From NCBI GenBank assembly GCA_934254835.1, contig CAKQMI010000011.1, forward strand, positions 1 through 40,979: a stretch of DNA of 40,979 nt. Direction: 5' to 3'. Positions 8,629 through 16,297 of this stretch are shown piece after piece (positions within the stretch are counted from its first letter, which is position 1; each line of letters starts with the position of its first letter). Below the pieces are notes generated by a model. It made no database searches and was not told where the DNA came from. It was given only the letters and a program-made list of their open reading frames with translations. The position numbers and the translations under genes are program-made. The DNA comes from an uncultured Clostridia bacterium (GTDB lineage: Bacteria; Bacillota; Clostridia; Christensenellales; CAG-917).

Positions 8629-9612
8629 ATGAAAGACGGATTGAAGTGCGCGTCGGTGTTCATCGGCACCGTCATAGGCGCAGGGTTTGCAACGGGGCAA
8701 GAGGTCCTTTTATACTTTGGCAGGTCGAGCATCGCAGTGCCTGTTTTTGCGGGAATTTTACTTGGATTTTTCAACGCGTATTTTATGATTATAGGCGCAA
8801 AAATGAATATGCGCAACAATGAATTTTTGGCAAAAAGCAAGGCAAAAGTACTGTATGATGTATGTATGTTCATTTGCGCATATATCACTTTTATAGCAAT
8901 GTTTTCGGGTGTTGAAGTGCTGTTTTTGAAAATATTCGGCATTTCTTATACAAGTATCGTTTGGGTGATTTTGGCGGGATTTATCGCTGTAAACGGACTG
9001 AAATTTATGAAGGGACTAAACATTGTCGCAGTGCCCGTGATACTTGTTTTGACGGGGGTTATTTTTGCGTTTTCCGAGAGGGCAAGCGTAAAGGGCGCAT
9101 ACAACTTTTTCAATGCGATAACGTACTCGGCAATGAACGTAATGTTGTCGATGGGCGTGATGACGCGCCTTGGAAAAACCGCCTCCAAAAAAACCGTGGC
9201 GGTGTCGGGGGTGACGGCAGCTCTCGTGATGGCGACAATGCTTTCGCTCATCAGCCTTATTGTGAAAAAGAGCGGGGGCGAAATGCCGATGCTGGCAAGT
9301 GCCGAAAAGTCGGGGCTCAAATACGTTGCGGGAGCGGTTATACTTCTTTCGGTTTTCACGACGATGGTGTCCGCACTTGAAACGGCGGGTGAAATCATCG
9401 CGCCCGCGTTCAATAAAAAAGGGAAGACGAAAAGCGTCGTGCTTGTCGTTTTGTTTTCTTTGCCGTTCGTCCTACTTTTTTCGTTCAAAGACGTTGTCGA
9501 TTATTACTATCCCGTGGTGTCGGGAATGGGGATTTTGATTGCCACCACGCTGACGATATTCGTTTTTTTCAAAAACGAGGGCGGGAAAATAAGAAAATCT
9601 GTTGACTTTTGA
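8629..9612 (+). CDS. YkvI-family membrane transporter
   Basis: A 327-residue polytopic membrane protein with about ten hydrophobic segments. It begins GLKCASVFIGTVIGAGFATG, the unwound-helix glycine motif (GAGFATGQE) typical of the YkvI group within the LeuT-like/APC superfamily. The substrate is unknown. There is no room between the previous operon and this gene for a separate promoter; the only ribosome site lies within the hairpin at 8596-8625. guaB follows after 68 bases with its own promoter. Confidence 0.82.
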   Translation: MKDGLKCASVFIGTVIGAGFATGQEVLLYFGRSSIAVPVFAGILLGFFNAYFMIIGAKMNMRNNEFLAKSKAKVLYDVCMFICAYITFIAMFSGVEVLFLKIFGISYTSIVWVILAGFIAVNGLKFMKGLNIVAVPVILVLTGVIFAFSERASVKGAYNFFNAITYSAMNVMLSMGVMTRLGKTASKKTVAVSGVTAALVMATMLSLISLIVKKSGGEMPMLASAEKSGLKYVAGAVILLSVFTTMVSALETAGEIIAPAFNKKGKTKSVVLVVLFSLPFVLLFSFKDVVDYYYPVVSGMGILIATTLTIFVFFKNEGGKIRKSVDF

Positions 9613-9630
9613 CGGCAAATATTATAACAT
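9602..9630 (+). promoter_or_regulatory. Probable guaB promoter
   Basis: TTGACT (9602-9607) lies 17 bases from TAACAT (9625-9630) or 15 from the better-matching TATAAC (9623-9628). It overlaps the end of the YkvI-like gene. The exact -10 box is uncertain, and no guanine riboswitch fits in the short leader. Confidence 0.45.
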
Positions 9631-9680
9631 AAGAAAAATTTACAAAATTTTTCCGAAATAACTTTTTAAGAGGTGTACAA

Positions 9681-11141
9681 ATGGCAAAGATTTTAAAGGA
9701 CGGCTTAACTTTCGACGACGTTTTGTTGATTCCCGAGCGCAGTGACGTGCTCCCCAAAGACGTCGATTTGTCGGTGGAACTCGCAAAAGGGCTGAAACTC
9801 AACATTCCCCTTATGAGCGCGGGCATGGACACCGTCACCGAATACCAGATGGCAATCGCCATGGCAAGGGAAGGCGGTGTAGGTATCATTCACAAAAACC
9901 TTTCGATCGAGGAACAGGCGACGCACGTTGACCGTGTCAAGCGTAGCGAGCACGGCGTCATCACCGATCCGTTTTTCCTGTGGCCCGAAAACTTCGTCAC
10001 CGAGGCGGTGGAACTTATGGCGAAGTACAAAATCAGCGGTGTGCCAATCACGAAAGACGGCAAACTCGTGGGTATCCTCACCAACCGCGACTTAAAATTC
10101 GAGACCAATTATAATCAACCTATCGGCAATATTATGACGTCCAAAAATCTTGTCACCGCGCCTGTCGGGACTACTTTGGAAGAAGCCAAAGAAATTTTGG
10201 GCGCGCACCGCATCGAAAAACTCCCCATCGTCGATAAGGATTTCAACCTCAAAGGACTTATTACGATAAAGGACATCGAAAAAGCCATTCAGTACCCCAA
10301 CTCCGCAAAGGACGCGGACGGAAGATTGCTGGCGGGCGCAGCGGTCGGCATTGCCAACAACACGATGGAAAGGGTTGAGGAACTTGTCAAAAACAAGGTT
10401 GACGTGATTGCCGTCGATACGGCGCACGGACACAACTCGATCGTTGTCGAAACGGTCAAGAAAATCAAAAAGAAATATCCGTGTCTTCCCGTCATCGCGG
10501 GCAACGTCGCAACGGCGAATGCAACTCGCGATTTGATCGAAGCAGGCGCGGACATCATAAAAGTGGGTATGGGCCCCGGCAGTATTTGTACGACTCGCGT
10601 TATTGCGGGTATCGGCGTACCGCAAGTCACGGCGATTATGGACTGCGCGGAAACGGCGGACAAGTACGGCAAAAAGGTCATTGCAGACGGCGGTATCAAA
10701 TTCAGCGGTGACATCGTGAAAGCAATCGGCGCGGGCGCGTCGGCGGTTATGATCGGCAGTCTGTTTGCGGGGACTATGGAAAGCCCCGGCGACATCGAAA
10801 TGTTCCAAGGCAGAAGCTTCAAAGTCTATCGCGGAATGGGCAGTATCTCGGCGATGGCGGCGGGTAGCAAGGACAGATATTTCCAAGACAGCGAGGACGC
10901 CAGAAAACTCGTGCCCGAGGGCGTCGAAGGTCGCGTGCCTTACAGAGGAAGTCTTGCCGACGTCGTTTATCAAATGGTCGGCGGTATTCGCTCGGGTATG
11001 GGCTACTGCGGAAAACATAACATCGAGGAACTGCGCACCACGGCGGAATTCGTCAGAATTTCCAATGCGTCGCTCATCGAAAGCCACCCCCACGACATCA
11101 CTATCACAAAGGAAAGCCCCAACTACTCTACAAGGGCTTAA
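9681..11141 (+). CDS. guaB: IMP dehydrogenase
   Basis: GuaB oxidises IMP to XMP with NAD+, the rate-limiting step of GMP synthesis. The 486-residue protein has the catalytic barrel interrupted by two CBS domains at about 95-205 (PVGTTLEEAKEILGAHRIEK, then LKGLITIKDIEKAI). The active-site loop is GPGSICTTR with catalytic Cys303, the flap has the RGMGS motif, and AGGIRSGMGYCG-like sequence (VGGIRSGMGYCG) is near the end. AGAGGTG stands ahead of the ATG. hflX begins 9 bases after the stop and is probably cotranscribed. Confidence 0.98.
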   Translation: MAKILKDGLTFDDVLLIPERSDVLPKDVDLSVELAKGLKLNIPLMSAGMDTVTEYQMAIAMAREGGVGIIHKNLSIEEQATHVDRVKRSEHGVITDPFFLWPENFVTEAVELMAKYKISGVPITKDGKLVGILTNRDLKFETNYNQPIGNIMTSKNLVTAPVGTTLEEAKEILGAHRIEKLPIVDKDFNLKGLITIKDIEKAIQYPNSAKDADGRLLAGAAVGIANNTMERVEELVKNKVDVIAVDTAHGHNSIVVETVKKIKKKYPCLPVIAGNVATANATRDLIEAGADIIKVGMGPGSICTTRVIAGIGVPQVTAIMDCAETADKYGKKVIADGGIKFSGDIVKAIGAGASAVMIGSLFAGTMESPGDIEMFQGRSFKVYRGMGSISAMAAGSKDRYFQDSEDARKLVPEGVEGRVPYRGSLADVVYQMVGGIRSGMGYCGKHNIEELRTTAEFVRISNASLIESHPHDITITKESPNYSTRA

Positions 11142-11150
11142 TAAGTTTTT

Positions 11151-12734
11151 ATGGTTTACGGCAATACGAAAGGAATCAAACAAACCGTCATCGCACGGCT
11201 TGACGCGCTTATCGGGGCGTACGACAAAAACCTGCTCATCGACGAGACGGTCCTTTCGACTATTGCCGAAATCACCGAAAAGGTCAACCGCGAGATTTGC
11301 GTTTTTATTTCAAGAAACGGGCAGGTCGTCGCGGTCGGAGTCGGCGACAGCGGTACGGTGTCCTTGGACGATTTTTCGTCAAAACGCAGTGACAAGCGTT
11401 TTCAGGGCGTGAGGTGCGTGCATACTCACCCGAAAGGAAGCGGAAAATTGTCGGATATGGACACGTCCGCGCTGATGCAAATGCGTCTGGACGCCATGGT
11501 TGCCGTCGGCGTTTTGCACGGCAGAGCCAATGACGCCGAGGTCGCGTTTATTAACGGCAAAAAAGTCGAGAAGTTTTATTTCAAGTCCGCCTTAAAAATC
11601 GACAACTCCGAGATGATAAATAAAATCACGGAGTACGAAAAGAAATCGGTGCTCCCCGACGTCGTCGAAAATACGCAAAAAACCCGAGGGGCAATCCTCG
11701 TAAACGTCGGCACCGGCAACAACCTCGAGGTGGAAATCGAGGAATTGCACCGCCTTGCGGACACCATGGGGCTGGACGTGAAAGGCGCGGTTTTGCAAAA
11801 ACAAAATCCCGATAAAGGCTATTGCGCGGGGCTTGGCAAGCTTGAAGAAATCAAGCGTATCGTGCAGGTCGAAAACGCGGAATTCGTCATTTTCAACAAT
11901 ATGTTGACAGGCAGTCAGTTGAACAATATCGAGGAGTACGTCGGCGCGAAAGTCATCGACAGACCTATGCTGATTTTGGAAATTTTCGCCCGTCACGCAA
12001 CGTCCAACGAGGGCAAACTTCAGGTGCAACTGGCGATGATGAAATATACCTTGCCAAAACTTTTGGGACAAGGCAAGGAATTGTCGAGAATCGGTGGTGG
12101 CGGTTCGGGCGGGACTGCGACGAAAGGCAGTGGCGAGACCAAACTCGAGACCGACAGACGCCACATTCGCCGAAATATTTATGAACTTTCAAAGCGTATC
12201 GAAGTGCTGAAAAAGGAGCGCGACCTGCGTCGCGAACGTCGCAAAAAATCGGGCATAAAAACCGTCGCAATCGTCGGATATACCAACGCCGGGAAATCAA
12301 CGCTGATGAACCTTTTGACAAAGGCGGGCGTCAAGGCGGAGGACAAGCTTTTCGCCACGCTCGATCCCGTCACGAGAAAGATTTTCGTCGATATCGGCAA
12401 GGAATATCTTTTGACGGACACGGTCGGATTTATCGACAACCTCCCGCACGAATTCGTCGACGCCTTCCGAAGCACCTTGGAGGAGGCTACTTATGCCGAC
12501 CTTATTTTGCACGTCGCGGATTGCAGTTCAAAAGACCTCGAAAGGCAAATCGCCGTTGTGAAAGACGTGCTTTTGTCGTTGGGCGTCACGGACACCCCGA
12601 TGATTACGGTTTACAACAAAGTCGACGAAAATCAAGGGTTTTCGACCAATGAAAAAGACGCCGTTGTCATTTCCGCAAAAACGGGTGACGGCGTCAAAGA
12701 ATTGAAAGATTTAATCGTCGAAAAGTTATTTTAA
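11151..12734 (+). CDS. hflX: GTPase HflX with an N-terminal JAMM/MPN-like extension
   Basis: HflX binds ribosomes and splits stalled or heat-damaged 70S particles. The 527-residue protein has the HflX N-domain at about 175-310, the Gly-rich linker (IGGGGSGG), a long basic helix, and a G domain with GYTNAGKST (376-384), DTVGF (423-427) and NKVD (489-492). About 150 residues come before the conserved core. They contain HTHPKGSGKLSDMD (91-104), an exact H-x-H-x7-S-x2-D metal motif, with a candidate catalytic Glu48 upstream, as in JAMM/RadC-like domains. The domain role here is unknown. The gene follows guaB by 9 bases and its 3' end overlaps the convergent XRE gene by 9 bases. Confidence 0.93.
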   Translation: MVYGNTKGIKQTVIARLDALIGAYDKNLLIDETVLSTIAEITEKVNREICVFISRNGQVVAVGVGDSGTVSLDDFSSKRSDKRFQGVRCVHTHPKGSGKLSDMDTSALMQMRLDAMVAVGVLHGRANDAEVAFINGKKVEKFYFKSALKIDNSEMINKITEYEKKSVLPDVVENTQKTRGAILVNVGTGNNLEVEIEELHRLADTMGLDVKGAVLQKQNPDKGYCAGLGKLEEIKRIVQVENAEFVIFNNMLTGSQLNNIEEYVGAKVIDRPMLILEIFARHATSNEGKLQVQLAMMKYTLPKLLGQGKELSRIGGGGSGGTATKGSGETKLETDRRHIRRNIYELSKRIEVLKKERDLRRERRKKSGIKTVAIVGYTNAGKSTLMNLLTKAGVKAEDKLFATLDPVTRKIFVDIGKEYLLTDTVGFIDNLPHEFVDAFRSTLEEATYADLILHVADCSSKDLERQIAVVKDVLLSLGVTDTPMITVYNKVDENQGFSTNEKDAVVISAKTGDGVKELKDLIVEKLF

Positions 12735-12989
12735 TTTTCCTTCTCGCTTCATTCTGATAACGTTTCTGGGATAGTCGGGCGACTTCATCAGCGCATTCCA
12801 CAAAAGGAAGTCGTCAACTGTCGTGTCGTAAAAATTCGCGATGTCCAAAAGGACGTCGGGCTCGACGTCTTTAAGGTCGTTTTCGTAGCGACTGTAAGTA
12901 CTGCGCGACACGTGCAAAGCGTCGGCAAGTTGCTGACTTGTGTATCCTTTGCGCTTTCTGACTGATTTTAATAAAACACCAAAAACCAT
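12726..12989 (-). CDS. XRE-family helix-turn-helix regulator
   Basis: An 87-residue single-domain DNA-binding protein. The HTH is SQQLADALHVSRSTYSRYEN (about 18-37), followed by the helix DVLLDIANFYDTTVDDFLL typical of Cro/CI-like XRE proteins. A short basic tail ends the protein. Its 3' end overlaps that of hflX. Upstream on its strand is the glyQS terminator, and no clear ribosome site or promoter is seen, so expression may come by readthrough. The target is unknown. Confidence 0.85.
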   Translation of the reverse strand: MVFGVLLKSVRKRKGYTSQQLADALHVSRSTYSRYENDLKDVEPDVLLDIANFYDTTVDDFLLWNALMKSPDYPRNVIRMKREGKLK

Positions 12990-13000
12990 TTTAACGTGTA

Positions 13001-13026
13001 AAAAGGCTCGGTAAACCGAGCCTTTT
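13001..13026 (-). terminator. Terminator after glyQS
   Basis: A perfect 11-bp stem, AAAAGGCTCGG (13001-13011) and CCGAGCCTTTT (13016-13026), with a 4-base loop. On the minus strand it ends in a T run 12 bases beyond the glyQS stop. Confidence 0.85.
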
Positions 13027-13037
13027 GTCAGTTTATC

Positions 13038-14423
13038 CTAATATTGAAGTTCCTTTTCAAAATACTCGACAAGTTTTTCGACGGGCATTCTGATTTGTGC
13101 CATGCTGTCGCGTTCACGCACGGTGACTGTGTTGTCCGACAGTGTGTCGAAGTCAACCGTGACGCAGAAAGGCGTGCCGATTTCGTCCTGACGGCGGTAG
13201 CGTTTGCCGATACTTGCGCTTTCGTCGTATGTGCAGGAGAAGTGCTTTTGAAGGGTGCGATAGATTTCCGTCGCTTTGTCGCCCAGTTGTTTTTTCTGCA
13301 AAGGAAGCACGGCGACTTTATAAGGCGCAAGCGCGTGGTGCAGATGCAAAACTACGCGGGTTTCGCCGTCGACTTCTTCCTCGTCGTAGGCGTTGGAAAG
13401 AGTGGCAAGGAACATACGCTCGACGCCCAAAGACGGCTCGACAACGTAAGGAATATATCTTTCGTTTGTGACGGGATCGACATAGTCCATATTTTCTCCG
13501 CTGACGCGTTGGTGACAATTAAGGTCGTAGTCGGTGCGGTCGGCGATGCCCCAAAGTTCGCCCCAGCCGAACGGGAATTTGAACTCGAAGTCGGTTGTCG
13601 CACGGCTGTAGAAGCAGAGTTCCTCTTGGTCGTGGTCGCGAAGGCGCAGATTTTCTTCCTTAAATCCAAGCCCGTACAGCCAGTTTTTGCAGAAGTCTTT
13701 CCAGTAAGCGAACCATTCGAGGTCGGTGTTGGGTTTGCAGAAGAATTCCAGCTCCATTTGCTCGAACTCACGCACGCGGAAAATGAAGTTGCCGGGCGTA
13801 ATTTCGTTTCTGAACGACTTGCCGATTTGACCGATTCCGAACGGGACTTTGGCGCGCGCGGTGCGTTGTACGTTTTTGAAGTTGACGAAAATGCCTTGCG
13901 CGGTCTCGGGACGGAGATAAACGGTGGAAGTTGTGTCCTCGGTGACGCCTTGGAAAGTCTTGAACATAAGGTTGAACTTTCTGACGCCCGTGAAGTCGGA
14001 GTTTCCGCAGACGGGACACGGGATTTTATTTTCCCTGATATATTCTTCCATCTGCTCGTTCGTCCAACCCGCGATGTTCAGCGTAATGCCTTTTTTGGCG
14101 TTCCAGTTTTCGATAAGGTCGTCGGCGCGGTGGCGCGATTTGCACGATTTGCAGTCCATCAAAGGATCGGAAAAACCGCCGATGTGACCGCTGGCTTCCC
14201 AGACTTTGGGATTCATCAGAATGGCGCAGTCCAACCCGACGTTGTATTCGCTTTCGGTGATGAATTTTTTCCACCACGCTTTTTTGATATTGTTTTTAAG
14301 TTCGACACCCAAAGGACCGTAGTCCCAAGTGTTTGCAAGCCCGCCGTAGATTTCGCTTCCGGGGAACACGAACCCGCGGTTTTTCGCGAGAGCGACGAGT
14401 TTGTCCATCGTAAGATTTGCCAT
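13038..14423 (-). CDS. glyQS: Glycyl-tRNA synthetase, single-chain dimeric type
   Basis: Charges tRNA-Gly in the cytoplasm. The 461-residue chain is the class II alpha2 type, not the bacterial alpha/beta pair. It starts with FVFPGSEIYGGLANTWDYGP, has Cys-rich zinc-site segments CKSCKSRH and CPVCGNSDF, motif 2 with FRNEITPGNFIFRVREFEQM, and motif 3 with GVERMFLA. The C-terminal anticodon-binding domain runs from about 365. A sigma-A promoter lies about 30 bases upstream, leaving no space for a T-box leader. A strong terminator follows. Confidence 0.97.
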   Translation of the reverse strand: MANLTMDKLVALAKNRGFVFPGSEIYGGLANTWDYGPLGVELKNNIKKAWWKKFITESEYNVGLDCAILMNPKVWEASGHIGGFSDPLMDCKSCKSRHRADDLIENWNAKKGITLNIAGWTNEQMEEYIRENKIPCPVCGNSDFTGVRKFNLMFKTFQGVTEDTTSTVYLRPETAQGIFVNFKNVQRTARAKVPFGIGQIGKSFRNEITPGNFIFRVREFEQMELEFFCKPNTDLEWFAYWKDFCKNWLYGLGFKEENLRLRDHDQEELCFYSRATTDFEFKFPFGWGELWGIADRTDYDLNCHQRVSGENMDYVDPVTNERYIPYVVEPSLGVERMFLATLSNAYDEEEVDGETRVVLHLHHALAPYKVAVLPLQKKQLGDKATEIYRTLQKHFSCTYDESASIGKRYRRQDEIGTPFCVTVDFDTLSDNTVTVRERDSMAQIRMPVEKLVEYFEKELQY

Positions 14424-14454
14424 AAACGCATACCTCGTAAAAAAGATTATTTAT

Positions 14455-14483
14455 ATTCTATTTACATATTAAGAAAAAGTCAA
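14455..14483 (-). promoter_or_regulatory. Promoter of glyQS
   Basis: On the minus strand TTGACT (14478-14483) and TAGAAT (14455-14460) are 17 bases apart, about 32 bases before the start codon. Confidence 0.75.
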
Positions 14484-14592
14484 GCGAAACGCCACGAGGA
14501 CGCGCCTTTTAAGTAACAAAAAAAATGCCGTTTGCGTATTGTGAAGTATAGGTAATCTTGACGGTTATCGAGTATAAAAGGGAGGTTGTGCT

Positions 14593-14790
14593 ATGAACGG
14601 AAACTTTTTCGGCGGGAACTCGGGTTGCGACTGCATGCTGTGGATACTTATCCTTCTGTGTTGCTGTGGCGGTTGCGGTGGCGGATGCAACGACGGTTGC
14701 GGATGCGGTGGCGGATCGTACGGCTTCTGGCCGTGGCTGGTAATTCTTTGCTGTTGCTGTGGTTGTGGCGGTGGCGGTGGGTGCAAATAA
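14593..14790 (+). CDS. Cys/Gly-rich miniprotein ('high-cysteine' type)
   Basis: A 65-residue protein with 15 Cys and 21 Gly. GGGAGG lies 7 bases before the ATG and a strong terminator comes just after, so it is a genuine monocistronic gene. It is built from two similar halves: an aromatic/aliphatic segment followed by a Cys cluster and Gly/Cys tail (MLWILILLCCCGGCGGGC at 15-32 and FWPWLVILCCCCGCGGGGGC at 45-64). Similar clostridial proteins are annotated after chorion high-cysteine proteins; no function is established. Membrane association, metal binding or disulphide crosslinking are possibilities only. No cleavable signal is apparent. Confidence 0.8.
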   Translation: MNGNFFGGNSGCDCMLWILILLCCCGGCGGGCNDGCGCGGGSYGFWPWLVILCCCCGCGGGGGCK

Positions 14791-14811
14791 TACATATTTC
14801 ACCTGCAACTT

Positions 14812-14837
14812 GGGACGGCGTTGCCGTCCCTTTTTTT
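14812..14837 (+). terminator. Terminator of the miniprotein gene
   Basis: GGGACGGC (14812-14819) pairs with GCCGTCCC (14823-14830) around GTT and is followed by seven T residues. A textbook intrinsic terminator 21 bases after the stop. Confidence 0.93.
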
Positions 14838-14936
14838 ATGTCGGACTACGGTTCGTATTATTCAAGTCTTGCATGTCAATCGACAAATGGAAATCATTAG
14901 AAACGTCGCAATTTCCATGCTTTTTCATAAATGCGG

Positions 14937-15407
14937 TCAGTTTATTAGGGCAACGGCATAAGAAAACGACCAAAGATAGGAATACCACAAAAGAAGTGCG
15001 GGCAAAAGGACTTTTGCGGGTTTTCCAACGGGTGATTTGAATAAGGAAATCGCAAAAATCCAAAAAAGTGTCAATGTGACTGTCATAGTGACAAGTCCCC
15101 AAAACGAACTTCTTGCGGTGAAAAACAGCGTCAGGAACAAAAGCGACGAAAACTTGACCGAAGCGTACAGTTTAAGCGTCGGGTTGACGACGCCTTTTAC
15201 GAGTGCACTCGATACGACGTACATTTCGACGACGCTCATCACCGAGTATGCAATTGTGAACGACGGCGGAAGCAACGAAAAAATCGGCAAATTCAGCCCC
15301 AAAAACCAGTCGATATTGTTTTGCACCTGAAAACTTCCGCACCATTCGACGATCAACGCGAATGCAAGCGCGAAAAACGTGGCGTACAGCCATTTCACTT
15401 TTCCCAT
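14937..15407 (-). CDS. TspO/MBR-like membrane protein (divergent)
   Basis: A 156-residue protein of five hydrophobic helices. The loop LGLNLPIFSLLPPSFTIAYS with PP followed by an aromatic/Y helix, and the final helix LLPALLLWYSYLWSFSYAVALIN, fit the plan of TspO (translocator/tryptophan-rich sensory protein), which binds tetrapyrroles or sterols. Several family tryptophans are missing, so the assignment is by architecture. No clear ribosome site precedes the ATG at 15407. It is divergent from coaX and convergent to the Cys/Gly-rich gene. Confidence 0.6.
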   Translation of the reverse strand: MGKVKWLYATFFALAFALIVEWCGSFQVQNNIDWFLGLNLPIFSLLPPSFTIAYSVMSVVEMYVVSSALVKGVVNPTLKLYASVKFSSLLFLTLFFTARSSFWGLVTMTVTLTLFWIFAISLFKSPVGKPAKVLLPALLLWYSYLWSFSYAVALIN

Positions 15408-15455
15408 ATCAAATTATATTTTGTTGCTTAGATATATATGTTTGAAAAAATATAC

Positions 15456-15484
15456 TTGTAAAATGCGCGCGCATTTGGTATAAT
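15456..15484 (+). promoter_or_regulatory. Promoter of coaX-hom
   Basis: TTGTAA (15456-15461) and a perfect TATAAT (15479-15484) are 17 bases apart, with an extended TGG before the -10. The coaX ATG is 28 bases downstream. Confidence 0.85.
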
Positions 15485-15511
15485 AACGTAAAATCACGAA
15501 AGGATTAAAAA

Positions 15512-16297
15512 ATGTTACTTGTTATCGACGTAGGCAATACGAATATGAAACTCGGCGTGTACGACGGCGACGTACTCAAAAAAAGTTGGCGTCTTTCCAC
15601 CGAGGCAAAGCGCACGGCGGACGAACTGGGCATGATTTTGTACGATTTGTTCCAGACCGCAGGGGTTGAATTTCATGATATCGACGGGATTATTATGTCG
15701 TCGGTCGCGCCCATGCTCAACTACACCGTGGAGCACATGTGCACTTATTATCTGAAGCAAAAACCCGTGTTTGTGGACGCGACGCTCAAAACCGGATTGA
15801 AGTTCAAATATTCCAATCCGTTGGAACTCGGCTCGGACAGGATTGTCGATGCGGTCGGCGCGCACCATATATACGGCGGGGCAATCATCGTCGTGGACTT
15901 TGGCAGTGCGACGACGTTCAATGCGGTGACGGCGGACGGCGTGTTCTTGGGCGGTGCAATTTGCGCGGGCGTCAAGACGGCGTCGGAAAGTCTTGTCAAC
16001 ACCGCTGCGAAACTCCCCCGTTTCGAACTTGTCCCGCCCCGTGACGCAATCGCTCGCTCCACAATCGAGGGCATGCAATCGGGTACGATTTTCGGCTATG
16101 CGGGGCAGGTGGACTATCTTGTCAGAAAATTCCGCGAGCACCCGCTTATGACCGACGCAAAAGTCATCGCAACCGGCGGTTTGTCGGAACTGGTCGTTGA
16201 CGCGGACAAGTCGATTATCGACATCGTTGACCGCTCGCTTTCGCTGAAAGGACTGAAAATTTTGTACGATTTGAATAAAGAAGGTGAAAACAAATGA
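15512..16297 (+). CDS. coaX: Type III pantothenate kinase
   Basis: Phosphorylates pantothenate, the first step of coenzyme A synthesis. The 261-residue ASKHA-fold protein has the phosphate-1 motif DVGNTN (6-11), GSDR with Asp109, the phosphate-2 motif DFGSATTFN (129-137) and a late GGL (IATGGLSE). This CoaX type is insensitive to CoA feedback and often needs a monovalent cation (family knowledge). AAAGGA precedes the ATG. Its end overlaps hom by four bases (ATGA), so translation is coupled. Confidence 0.97.
   Translation: MLLVIDVGNTNMKLGVYDGDVLKKSWRLSTEAKRTADELGMILYDLFQTAGVEFHDIDGIIMSSVAPMLNYTVEHMCTYYLKQKPVFVDATLKTGLKFKYSNPLELGSDRIVDAVGAHHIYGGAIIVVDFGSATTFNAVTADGVFLGGAICAGVKTASESLVNTAAKLPRFELVPPRDAIARSTIEGMQSGTIFGYAGQVDYLVRKFREHPLMTDAKVIATGGLSELVVDADKSIIDIVDRSLSLKGLKILYDLNKEGENK

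Noticed and set aside
14424..14483. T-box leader for glyQS
   Set aside because: The -10 box is about 32 bases from the start codon, so no room for a specifier stem and antiterminator.
13044..14516. 490-codon open frame on plus opposite glyQS
   Set aside because: Lies across the clear glycyl-tRNA synthetase gene on the other strand; the long frame is a by-product of its codon pattern and has no ribosome site or recognisable protein.
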